Of a stretch of 64,000 nucleotides of DNA, positions 43,207 to 50,924 are shown in pieces. The stretch is taken from NCBI GenBank assembly GCA_937926785.1, contig CALBBQ010000026.1:30024-94023 (forward strand), given 5' to 3'. The translations under genes and the position numbers were made by a program. Numbering within the stretch: position 1 is the first letter of the stretch; each line of letters starts with the position of its first letter. The notes under the pieces were generated by a model that was not told the DNA's origin, did no database searches, and saw nothing but the letters and a program-made list of their open reading frames with translations. The DNA comes from an uncultured Bacteroidales bacterium (GTDB lineage: Bacteria > Bacteroidota > Bacteroidia > Bacteroidales > Tenuifilaceae).

Positions 43207-44388
43207 ATGATACCATTCAAAAAAGCACTAGATATTATTAAGAGTAGCACCACTGCTCTGGGTAAAACCGAAGTTGTTGCCTTGTCCAGCAGCTTGAATA
43301 GGGTTCTTTCCCAAGATATTGTTTCGGATATCAACATGCCGCCATTCCGAAAAACCGCCGTAGATGGCTACGCCTGCCGAATGGAAGATTTAAGTAAACC
43401 CCTAACCATAGTTGAGGTTATTCCGGCCGGAACGCTACCTTCAAAAACCATAGAAAAAGGAATGTGTGCAAAGATCATGACCGGAGCCCCAATTCCTCCT
43501 GGTTCCGATTGTGTTGTTCCGGTAGAAGACGTTGAAATGCTACCCGATGGAACAATTCGTTTTACAGGCGATAAACCTAAAAGCAACATATGCGAGCTGG
43601 GCGAGGATATCCGTATCGGGGAGTCACCAATTTTAAAGGGAACGTTTGTAAAGCCACAACACATTGCCATCATGGCAGCCCTTGGTTGCCATACCCCTTT
43701 GGTTTCGGTTCAACCCCGCGTGAGCATTCTGCCAACTGGTGATGAACTGGTTGAACCCAACTTGATTCCATCCGATGGGCAAATCAGAAATAGCAATGGA
43801 CACCAGCTCATTAGCCAGGTGATTGCCTGTGGCGCAATCCCTGTATATGATGGAATAATCAGAGACACTGAAGAGATAACGGAAAGAGCATTATCCAAAG
43901 CCTTAAACGAATGCGATGTAGTGGTTCTAACCGGAGGCGTATCGATGGGCGACTTTGATTATGTTCCCAAAATCATGGAACGGTTAGGGATTAAAATACT
44001 ATTCGATAGCATAGCCGTTCAACCGGGAAAACCCACCACATTTGGGGTTGCAGGTTCAAAACTGATTTTTGGGTTACCCGGCAACCCGGTTTCATCGTTC
44101 ATTCAATTTGAACTATTAGTAAAGCCTTCCATACTCATGCTTATGGGATGCAATGCCCCTTACCAGCCTGTTCTTAGGCTCCCCCTTGCTACCGATTATA
44201 GCCGCAAACGTGCTGAACGGCTCGGTTTCTTTCCGGTTCAAATAACCGCTGAAAGCATGGTAATGCCAATTGATTTCCATGGATCGGCACACATTTTTGC
44301 CCTGGCTAACGCCAATGGCATAGCATCAATCCCCCTGGGAGTTAAAGAAATCAAAAAAGGAGATCTGGTTGATGTTCGACCAATATAA
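43207..44388 (+). CDS. moeA: Molybdopterin molybdotransferase MoeA
   Basis: 393 residues. N-terminal domains with 'MPPFRKTAVDGYACRMEDL' and 'AGTLPSKTIEKGMCAKIMTGAPIPPGSDCVVPVED'; MoCF/MogA-like domain from about residue 175 with 'VVLTGGVSMGDFDYVPKIM' and 'FGLPGNPVSSFIQFELLV'; C-terminal domain IV after residue 315. It inserts molybdate into adenylated molybdopterin to give the active cofactor. It overlaps the start of moaA by 17 bases. Confidence 0.95.
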   Translation: MIPFKKALDIIKSSTTALGKTEVVALSSSLNRVLSQDIVSDINMPPFRKTAVDGYACRMEDLSKPLTIVEVIPAGTLPSKTIEKGMCAKIMTGAPIPPGSDCVVPVEDVEMLPDGTIRFTGDKPKSNICELGEDIRIGESPILKGTFVKPQHIAIMAALGCHTPLVSVQPRVSILPTGDELVEPNLIPSDGQIRNSNGHQLISQVIACGAIPVYDGIIRDTEEITERALSKALNECDVVVLTGGVSMGDFDYVPKIMERLGIKILFDSIAVQPGKPTTFGVAGSKLIFGLPGNPVSSFIQFELLVKPSILMLMGCNAPYQPVLRLPLATDYSRKRAERLGFFPVQITAESMVMPIDFHGSAHIFALANANGIASIPLGVKEIKKGDLVDVRPI

Positions 44389-45172
44389 CCGTCGTATAAA
44401 CTACCTGCGAATTTCGGTTACTGACCGCTGTAACCTGAGGTGCACCTATTGTATGCCCGAAGTTGGTATAACCCAAATACCTCACGACCAAATCCTCACC
44501 TTTGAGGAAATCGTTGAATTTACAAAGATTGCTGTCCGCTTAGGTTTTGAGAAAGTAAGGATTACCGGAGGTGAGCCGTTGGTCCGAAAAGGCATTGTAG
44601 AATTGGTTCGCATGATTTCGAACATCGAGGGCATAGCCGATTTTGGAATGACCACAAACGGAACCTTACTATCAAACTTTGCCCAAGACCTATTTAAAGC
44701 GGGCCTTAAGAGGATCAACGTCAGCCTCGACACCCTAAATCCTGAAAAGTACAGCCAAATAACAAGGGTAGGAAAATTATCGGATGTTCTGGAAGGGCTT
44801 GATCATGCTAAAAAAGTTGGCTTCAACCCTATAAAGCTTAACTGTGTGGTTGAAAAGGATTCATCGGAACCCGATGCATTAGCCGTTAAGGAATTTGCCC
44901 AGCGCAACGGCTTTATAGCCCGTTTCATACCAAAAATGGACCTCGATGAAGGCACCCATGGAGTTGTCGAAGGTGGTGAGGGCGGAAATTGCAGCACCTG
45001 CAACCGCTTACGCTTAACTGCCAATGGCATACTAAAACCTTGCCTGTTTAGCGATAGCGGGTTTAACATACGTGAATTGGGCTTTGAAAAGGCAATTGAA
45101 ATGACCATTAAACATAAACCCGCCTGTGGGATGATAAACCTCTCCGGCGAATTCTATAACATTGGAGGTTAA
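44372..45172 (+). CDS. moaA: GTP 3',8-cyclase MoaA, shortened form
   Basis: 266 residues from the ATG at 44372 (a TTG three bases earlier is less likely; AAGGAG is nine bases before the ATG). The radical-SAM cluster Cys are C20, C24 and C27 ('VTDRCNLRCTYCMP'). The second, C-terminal cluster has C207, C210 and C224 ('CSTCNRLRLTANGILKPC') and the chain ends 'FYNIGG', the Gly-Gly that MoaA needs. Usual MoaA has about 320-340 residues; about 60 are missing between 'ARFIPKMD' and 'GGEGGNCSTC', where the ordinary protein has the linker with the GTP-contacting parts. The start and end of the active site are kept, so it is likely functional but of a compact branch. Confidence 0.85.
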   Translation: MFDQYNRRINYLRISVTDRCNLRCTYCMPEVGITQIPHDQILTFEEIVEFTKIAVRLGFEKVRITGGEPLVRKGIVELVRMISNIEGIADFGMTTNGTLLSNFAQDLFKAGLKRINVSLDTLNPEKYSQITRVGKLSDVLEGLDHAKKVGFNPIKLNCVVEKDSSEPDALAVKEFAQRNGFIARFIPKMDLDEGTHGVVEGGEGGNCSTCNRLRLTANGILKPCLFSDSGFNIRELGFEKAIEMTIKHKPACGMINLSGEFYNIGG

Positions 45173-45173
45173 C

Positions 45174-45626
45174 ATGGAACTATCACACACCGATAGCAAG
45201 GGCAAAGCCAACATGGTTGATGTAGCGCATAAACCCAACCAAATCCGAGAAGCAAAAGCCTCGGGCTTTATCAACCTCAACCCCAAAACTGTCCAACTAA
45301 TCCGCGAAAACCTGATTAAAAAAGGTGATGTACTCACCATTGCCGAGATTGCCGGCATTCAAGCGGCTAAACGCACACCGGAACTGATCCCACTATGCCA
45401 TAACCTTATGCTTACAAAGGTTGACGTAAAGGCAACTCTTGCCGAAAATGGTGTTTTAATCAACAGCTACGTAAAGTGTGTTGGGCAAACAGGCGTAGAG
45501 ATGGAAGCCCTTACGGCTGTCTCCGTTGCACTGTTAACCATATACGACATGTGCAAAGCGGCCGATAAGAATATGACCATCGACCAGGTTAAGCTGATTT
45601 CTAAAACTAAATCTGATATTCCATAG
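45174..45626 (+). CDS. moaC: Cyclic pyranopterin monophosphate synthase MoaC
   Basis: 150 residues from the ATG at 45174, one base after the moaA stop. 'KANMVDVAHKPNQIREAKASG' at the start, 'AAKRTPELIPLCHNL' (catalytic Lys and His region) and 'KCVGQTGVEMEALTAVSVALLTIYDMCKA' are MoaC signatures. It completes the two-step conversion of GTP to cyclic pyranopterin together with MoaA. The two genes are tightly coupled. Confidence 0.95.
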   Translation: MELSHTDSKGKANMVDVAHKPNQIREAKASGFINLNPKTVQLIRENLIKKGDVLTIAEIAGIQAAKRTPELIPLCHNLMLTKVDVKATLAENGVLINSYVKCVGQTGVEMEALTAVSVALLTIYDMCKAADKNMTIDQVKLISKTKSDIP

Positions 45627-45628
45627 CC

Positions 45629-46570
45629 ATGAGCCAAAACATTACCATTAAGGTTGTATCTGTAAATATCTCAGAACGTAAAGGAACAACCAAGCATCCG
45701 GTTGAATACATTGAGTTAAACTCAAACGGGGTAAAGGGTGACGCCCATGCCGGTTCATGGCACAGGCAGGTAAGCATGCTGGGAACCGAAAGCATGAGCA
45801 AGTTCACACAAGCAAGCGGTTTGCCTGTAAAATACGGCGATTTTGCCGAAAACATAACCACCGAGGGTTTGGAGCTTTACAAAACCAAACCCGGCGATAA
45901 ATTCATAGGCGCCGGGGTTGAGCTGGAAGTGACCCAGATTGGCAAATCATGCCATGGCGATGGCTGTGCCATCTACCGCCAGGTGGGTAGCTGTGTTATG
46001 CCTAAAGAAGGAATTTTTGTGAGGGTTGTTAAACCTGGCAAACTTAAAGCGGGCGATACCTTAACCTACATACCCAAAATCTACAATGCGCTCGTAATAA
46101 CTTTGAGCGACCGTGCGAGCCGGGGAGAATATGAGGATAAAAGCGGCCCTGAGGTTGTAAACCAACTCAAGGATTTCTTTAACTCTATCGAATGGCAATT
46201 CCATGTTTACCATGAAATCATACCCGATGACCCCAACCTGTTGGAGAACAGGCTTATGATGGCCCGAAATAACAACTATGATATAGTGATAACCACCGGA
46301 GGCACCGGTATTGGACCCCGCGATATCACCCCCGATGTGGTTTCAAAGCTGCTTGATAAGCAAATACCCGGTATCATGGAGCATATCCGCATCAAGTACG
46401 GAGCCGAAAAACCCAATGCGCTGTTGAGCCGCGGAGTTGCCGGACTCATGGGCAGCACATTTGTGTACACACTTCCGGGCAGCGTAAAGGCAGTAAAGGA
46501 GTATATGAATGAAATTACTAAAGTTCAGAAACACTTATTCCTGATGCTCATGGGAATCGATAGCCATTAA
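45629..46570 (+). CDS. MOSC domain fused to MogA/MoaB molybdopterin-binding domain
   Basis: 313 residues in two parts. Residues 1-148 are a MOSC domain ('NGVKGDAHAGSWHRQVSML', 'DFAENITTEG', and C122 in 'QVGSCVMPKEGIFVRV'), a fold that binds sulfur or selenium linked to Moco. Residues 152-313 are a MogA/MoaB domain with the molybdopterin-binding 'VITTGGTGIGPRDITPD' (222-232) and 'GSVKAVKEYM'. MogA adenylates molybdopterin before MoeA adds molybdate. Placed 2 bases after moaC, it fits the end of the moeA-moaA-moaC operon. MoaD and MoaE are absent here. Confidence 0.9.
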   Translation: MSQNITIKVVSVNISERKGTTKHPVEYIELNSNGVKGDAHAGSWHRQVSMLGTESMSKFTQASGLPVKYGDFAENITTEGLELYKTKPGDKFIGAGVELEVTQIGKSCHGDGCAIYRQVGSCVMPKEGIFVRVVKPGKLKAGDTLTYIPKIYNALVITLSDRASRGEYEDKSGPEVVNQLKDFFNSIEWQFHVYHEIIPDDPNLLENRLMMARNNNYDIVITTGGTGIGPRDITPDVVSKLLDKQIPGIMEHIRIKYGAEKPNALLSRGVAGLMGSTFVYTLPGSVKAVKEYMNEITKVQKHLFLMLMGIDSH

Positions 46571-46590
46571 CAATTGCAATTTAGCAAAAC

Positions 46591-46616
46591 AAAAGGGGGC
46601 TTTATGCCCCCTTTTT
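46591..46616 (+). terminator. Intrinsic terminator of the Moco operon
   Basis: AAAGGGGGC and GCCCCCTTT around TTTAT (46592-46614), then T-run. Very stable; it also fits the minus-strand thioredoxin gene ending at 46634 because of the A-run upstream. Confidence 0.85.
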
Positions 46617-46633
46617 CTCTTGGCTTAGAATGT

Positions 46634-46990
46634 TTACTCAACCCCAAGTACATCTTTAAATGCTTTCTTGAATGTATCCTTTGGCAGTGCACCCATAGCC
46701 ATTTGCGGCTGATCATTTAAAGGGATAAAAAGTAGCGATGGGATACTGCGAATACCGAAAACAGCTGCCAATTCCTGCTCTGCCTCGGTATCAACCTTAT
46801 AAATGTTCAGCTTACCATCGTATTCCTTTGCAAGTTCCTCCAGAATGGGGGCAACCATTTTGCAAGGGCCACACCAGTCGGCGTAGAAATCAATCACTGC
46901 AGGTTTATCGCCTTCAAACTTCCACTCGGTATTCGTTTCGTAGTTAAAAACTTTCTGCTTAAAAGTTTCAGCTGTAAGATGTTCAATCAT
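46634..46990 (-). CDS. Thioredoxin-family protein
   Basis: 118 residues with W39-C40-G41-P42-C43 in 'FYADWCGPCKMVAPIL' and the cis-Pro in 'IRSIPSLLFIPL'. It differs from the first thioredoxin at 9415 by a longer N-terminal part ('FNYETNTEWKFEGD') that is typical of Bacteroidota thioredoxins. No signal peptide, so cytoplasmic. It has its own -7 box. Confidence 0.92.
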   Translation of the reverse strand: MIEHLTAETFKQKVFNYETNTEWKFEGDKPAVIDFYADWCGPCKMVAPILEELAKEYDGKLNIYKVDTEAEQELAAVFGIRSIPSLLFIPLNDQPQMAMGALPKDTFKKAFKDVLGVE

Positions 46991-47032
46991 AGCGTTAAAA
47001 TTTATTTATTGATTTATTTACATATTTCAATA

Positions 47033-47040
47033 CAAAAGTA
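47033..47040 (-). promoter_or_regulatory. -7 box of the second thioredoxin gene
   Basis: CAAAAGTA on the plus strand reads TACTTTTG on the minus strand; TATG occupies the 19-base -33 position (three of four). It is 43 bases before the start at 46990. Confidence 0.45.
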
Positions 47041-47171
47041 ATACCAAAACGTTTAATGGCATAATTTTGTTCAAGAAATCGGATTGTTATATGTCAATTT
47101 AACATGAAAATAGCCCTTACACTTTACACACTCGGGTAAACAAAATGTTAGGCAAAAAGGTTGAATAGTTG

Positions 47172-47179
47172 TAATTTTG
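47172..47179 (+). promoter_or_regulatory. -7 box of the CCA-adding enzyme gene
   Basis: TAATTTTG matches TAnnTTTG, 19 bases before the start at 47199. No clear -33 box. Confidence 0.42.
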
Positions 47180-47198
47180 TCAGTCTTAATTTTAAATC

Positions 47199-48632
47199 AT
47201 GCGAGAGTATCTTTCAAGCAGAATTTTCAAAACCATTTCGGAAGTTGCCGATTTAGAGGGGGTAGAAGTATATGTAATTGGAGGCTTTGTTCGGGATATA
47301 TTCCTGAACCGGCCGTCGAAAGACATAGACATTGTTGTGGTGGGCAGTGGAGTTGAATTTGCAAAAGCCGTTGCAAACCGGTTGCGCTCCAAAAGGCTTA
47401 CGCTTTTTAAAAACTTTGGCACCGCCCAGCTTAAGCATAACGAATGGGATATTGAGTTCGTGGGGGCAAGGAAAGAGTCGTACCGGTTAGATTCCCGAAA
47501 GCCCATTGTAGAAGACGGTACACTCGAGGATGATCAGAAACGACGCGATTTTACCATTAACGCATTGGCACTTAGCCTCAACGCAAAGAATTACGGAGAG
47601 CTGCTCGATCCATTTGGCGGAATTAAAGACCTAAAAAATGGCATAATTCGTACCCCGTTGGATCCCGCAACAACCTTTTCGGATGACCCATTGAGAATGC
47701 TACGGGCCATCAGGTTTGCCACTCAGCTAAATTTCAACATCGAACCTGAAACCTTTAAGGCCATTGGGCAGATGAGCAACCGTATTACGATTGTCTCCAC
47801 CGAGCGTATCATGGACGAGGTCAATAAAATGATGCTTGCGCCTTCTCCATCGCGTGGTTGGCTACTTTTGGATGAGTGCGGGTTGCTGCCCTATGTATTA
47901 CCTGAGCTGACAGCAATGAAAGGCGTTGAAACCCGTAATGGCATAGCCCACAAGGATAACTTTTACCACACCCTGGAGGTGCTGGACAACCTGGCTGCTA
48001 AATCCGATAGCCTTTGGCTAAGGTGGGCTGCACTTTTACACGATATCGGAAAACCCCGGACAAAAAAATTCATTCCCGGACAAGGATGGACCTTCCACGG
48101 ACATGAGTTTTTGGGAGCCAAAATGATCCCGGAAATCTTCAGAAAACTTAAACTTCCACTCAATGAAAAGATGAAGTTTGTACAAAAAATGGTGCTGCTT
48201 CACCTTCGGCCCATTATCCTCTCGCAAGATATCGTTACCGATTCGGCCGTCCGCAGGCTTTTGTTTGATGCAGGAGATGATATTGACGACCTGATGGCCC
48301 TTTGTGAGGCCGACATAACCTCAAAAAACGATTACACGGTCCGGAAGCACCTGGCAAACTTTCGAATAGTGCGAAAAAAACTAAAAGAAATTGAGGAGAA
48401 GGATGCCATTCGGAACTTCCAACCCCCGGTTACCGGAGAAATGATAATGGAGACTTTCAACCTTTCCCCATGTAAAGAGGTTGGCATTATCAAGAATAGG
48501 ATTAAGGATGCTATTCTGGATGGAGAAATTAGAAACGATTTTAACCAGGCATACGGTTTAATGCTGAAAACCGGTGAGGAATTGGGTTTTGTGCCGGTTA
48601 AGCTTCACCCAAACTATAAACCAGCATCGTAA
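47199..48632 (+). CDS. CCA-adding tRNA nucleotidyltransferase with HD domain
   Basis: 477 residues. The nucleotidyltransferase head has 'GGFVRD' at 28-33 and the metal pair D42/D44 in 'KDIDIVVVG', followed by 'RRDFTINALALSL' and the base-recognition 'DPLRMLRAIRFATQLNF'. A C-terminal HD domain has 'WAALLHDIGKPRTKKF', 'FHGHEFLGAKM' and 'HLRPII'. The family adds CCA to tRNA 3' ends; Bacteroidota members with HD domains probably also repair or phosphohydrolyse the ends. It stands alone, with 174 bases before the next gene. Confidence 0.9.
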   Translation: MREYLSSRIFKTISEVADLEGVEVYVIGGFVRDIFLNRPSKDIDIVVVGSGVEFAKAVANRLRSKRLTLFKNFGTAQLKHNEWDIEFVGARKESYRLDSRKPIVEDGTLEDDQKRRDFTINALALSLNAKNYGELLDPFGGIKDLKNGIIRTPLDPATTFSDDPLRMLRAIRFATQLNFNIEPETFKAIGQMSNRITIVSTERIMDEVNKMMLAPSPSRGWLLLDECGLLPYVLPELTAMKGVETRNGIAHKDNFYHTLEVLDNLAAKSDSLWLRWAALLHDIGKPRTKKFIPGQGWTFHGHEFLGAKMIPEIFRKLKLPLNEKMKFVQKMVLLHLRPIILSQDIVTDSAVRRLLFDAGDDIDDLMALCEADITSKNDYTVRKHLANFRIVRKKLKEIEEKDAIRNFQPPVTGEMIMETFNLSPCKEVGIIKNRIKDAILDGEIRNDFNQAYGLMLKTGEELGFVPVKLHPNYKPAS

Positions 48633-48806
48633 TGCCTAAATATCAAAAAATTCTGCGCAAAGGAAAAGCTACATTCCAACCAGAATGATACTATGTCTCA
48701 ACCGGGATCAATGGAATGAAAAATAGAACTCGGATGAAAACATCAGGGTATCCTATGCAAATAACATTGGCTTTTTTACTAACTTTCAACTCCCAAAGAG
48801 TGAACC

Positions 48807-50924
48807 ATGGCAGATGAAAGCAAGTATAGATTCAGAGACCTATTCAAGGCTGTTTACTTTGCGGTAGCATTGGCAACCATCATCGTTTTTATTCCAAACG
48901 AAGGTCGGTTCAAGTATGAATTCCAGAAAGGGAAGCCCTGGATGCACGAGGACCTCTTCTCGCCATTCGATTTCCCGATATACAAATCGGAACAGGAAGT
49001 TTTTGCCGAAAAGGCAAAAATTCTCAAGGAGTTCAAAGCATTTTTCAGACTTGATTCGACCATTGAGCAGTTCATCACCGTCAAGTTTAACGATGACTTT
49101 ACCCCTGCCTTTGAAAAATTTCTCATCGAAAGCGCGAAGATTCCGCCTAAAAACAAATCGGCTTACCAACAATCAGCCAAACAGATTAGGCAAGAGGTAA
49201 CGGATGCCCTGCACCTTGTTTATGCTAAGGGTATAATTAATCAGGCAGAAAGCAGCATCAGCAGCAGCATGCTGAATAAAGGGCTTTCGGTAATTACAGG
49301 AAACGTTGCCACCGACCGGTGGTATGAGGATGTTTTCACCACGCAGAAAGCCACTGCATTCATCAATAAGGTGGCCAATGAATCCACAAACCGGATTAAC
49401 CCTGTATTGAATGAATTCTGGAAGAAATTTAATCTTAAAGACTATATCCACCCCAACCTGATTTACGACGACTACACGACACAAAAATTCAAGAACGAGC
49501 TCATTTCGAACATTTCCCTTACCAAAGGATTGGTTCAAGCCGGCGAAAGGATTATTTCAAGCGGTGAGATTATCGACTCGGACACCTACCAGGTTCTGCT
49601 CTCGCTTAAAACCGAGTATGAGAAACGGTTGGGAAGCAAAAACCGGTTTACCGTTACCTTGGGAAATATCCTGCTTTTATCATCCCTTTTCGTGGTTCTT
49701 TTTCTGTTCCTGCTAAACTTCAGACCCGAAGTACTCAAAGAAAATTCAAAGCTGATATTCATCCTGATGCTTGTTACCCTTATGGGTATTGTTTCGATAC
49801 TGGTGATACGCACGAACATCAGCATTTTTGTCATTCCCCTTGTCATTGTCCCAATTTTCATAAAAACATTTTTCGATTCCCGATTAGCATTGTTCGTTCA
49901 TCTGGTAACCATATTCATAGTTGCGTTTTTGGTGCCAAACAGCTTCGAATTTGTTTTCACCAACTTTATTACCGGTATTGTAGCCATTCTCAGCCTCACC
50001 AACATGTACCGGAGAGGTAAACTTTTTAAGACCGTTGGGCTTGTGTACCTGACTTACCTAACGCTTTACCTCAGCCTGTCGATTGTTGAAAACGGTTCAC
50101 TGAAAGGGGTAAACTGGTTAGTAACCCTATGGTATGGTATAAATGCACTGCTTTTACTAGCTTCGTACCAGTTAGTTTACATTTTCGAAAAAGTTTTTGG
50201 TTTCCTTTCGGACATCAGCCTTATAGAGCTATCCGATACCAACCTCGACCTTCTCCGTAAGCTAGCCGAGGTAGCTCCCGGTACTTTCCAACACTCTCTC
50301 CAGGTTGCCAATCTGGCCGAAAGCGCAGTTCAGCGTGTAGGAGGAAATCCGCTGCTTGTTCGTACTGGCGCTTTATACCATGACATTGGCAAGATGTCAA
50401 ATCCCCTCTATTTTATCGAGAACCAGCAAAGCGGTTTTAATCCACACGACAACATTGACAATGCGAAAAGTGCCGAAATAATCATAAACCATGTTGCCGA
50501 AGGGGTAAAAATTGCCTTGAAAGCCGGACTACCCAGGCAGATAGTTGATTTTATCACCATGCATCATGGCACATCGAAAGTGCGTTACTTTTACAATAAA
50601 CAGATTTTGGATGGAAGTTCCGCTGAGATTGACGAAAACAAGTTCACCTACCCGGGTCCTGAACCCCAGTCCAAGGAAACTGCTATAGTAATGATGGCCG
50701 ATGCCGTCGAAGCCGCCTCCCGAAGTTTAAAAGAATACTCCGTACAAAGTATCGATGAGCTGGTTGAGCGAATTATTAACGAGCAGCTCAACTCCGGTCA
50801 GTTCAAAGATGCTGAGATTACTTTCAAGGATATCAATACGATAAAAACTATCTTTAAAAAGAAGCTGCAGAACATTTACCATGTAAGGGTGGAATACCCC
50901 GAATCGATCAGAAAGTCCCACTAG
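48807..50924 (+). CDS. 7TM receptor with HD domain, PgpH-like cyclic dinucleotide phosphodiesterase
   Basis: 705 residues: short cytoplasmic start and first helix ('AVYFAVALATIIVFIP'), a large outside domain (about 40-285), a block of membrane helices (about 290-480) and a cytoplasmic HD domain with 'GTFQHSLQVANLAESAV', 'GALYHDIGKMSNPLYFIENQ', 'INHVAEGVKIALKAGLP' and 'MHHGTSKVRYFYNK'. This is the 7TMR-HDED layout of PgpH, a c-di-AMP phosphodiesterase. It overlaps the next convergent gene by four bases. Confidence 0.9.
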   Translation: MADESKYRFRDLFKAVYFAVALATIIVFIPNEGRFKYEFQKGKPWMHEDLFSPFDFPIYKSEQEVFAEKAKILKEFKAFFRLDSTIEQFITVKFNDDFTPAFEKFLIESAKIPPKNKSAYQQSAKQIRQEVTDALHLVYAKGIINQAESSISSSMLNKGLSVITGNVATDRWYEDVFTTQKATAFINKVANESTNRINPVLNEFWKKFNLKDYIHPNLIYDDYTTQKFKNELISNISLTKGLVQAGERIISSGEIIDSDTYQVLLSLKTEYEKRLGSKNRFTVTLGNILLLSSLFVVLFLFLLNFRPEVLKENSKLIFILMLVTLMGIVSILVIRTNISIFVIPLVIVPIFIKTFFDSRLALFVHLVTIFIVAFLVPNSFEFVFTNFITGIVAILSLTNMYRRGKLFKTVGLVYLTYLTLYLSLSIVENGSLKGVNWLVTLWYGINALLLLASYQLVYIFEKVFGFLSDISLIELSDTNLDLLRKLAEVAPGTFQHSLQVANLAESAVQRVGGNPLLVRTGALYHDIGKMSNPLYFIENQQSGFNPHDNIDNAKSAEIIINHVAEGVKIALKAGLPRQIVDFITMHHGTSKVRYFYNKQILDGSSAEIDENKFTYPGPEPQSKETAIVMMADAVEAASRSLKEYSVQSIDELVERIINEQLNSGQFKDAEITFKDINTIKTIFKKKLQNIYHVRVEYPESIRKSH

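Noticed and set aside
48633..48806. Possible tRNA or small RNA in the gap before the 7TM-HD gene
   Set aside because: No cloverleaf, no strong hairpin and no terminator; I see nothing definite in this stretch.
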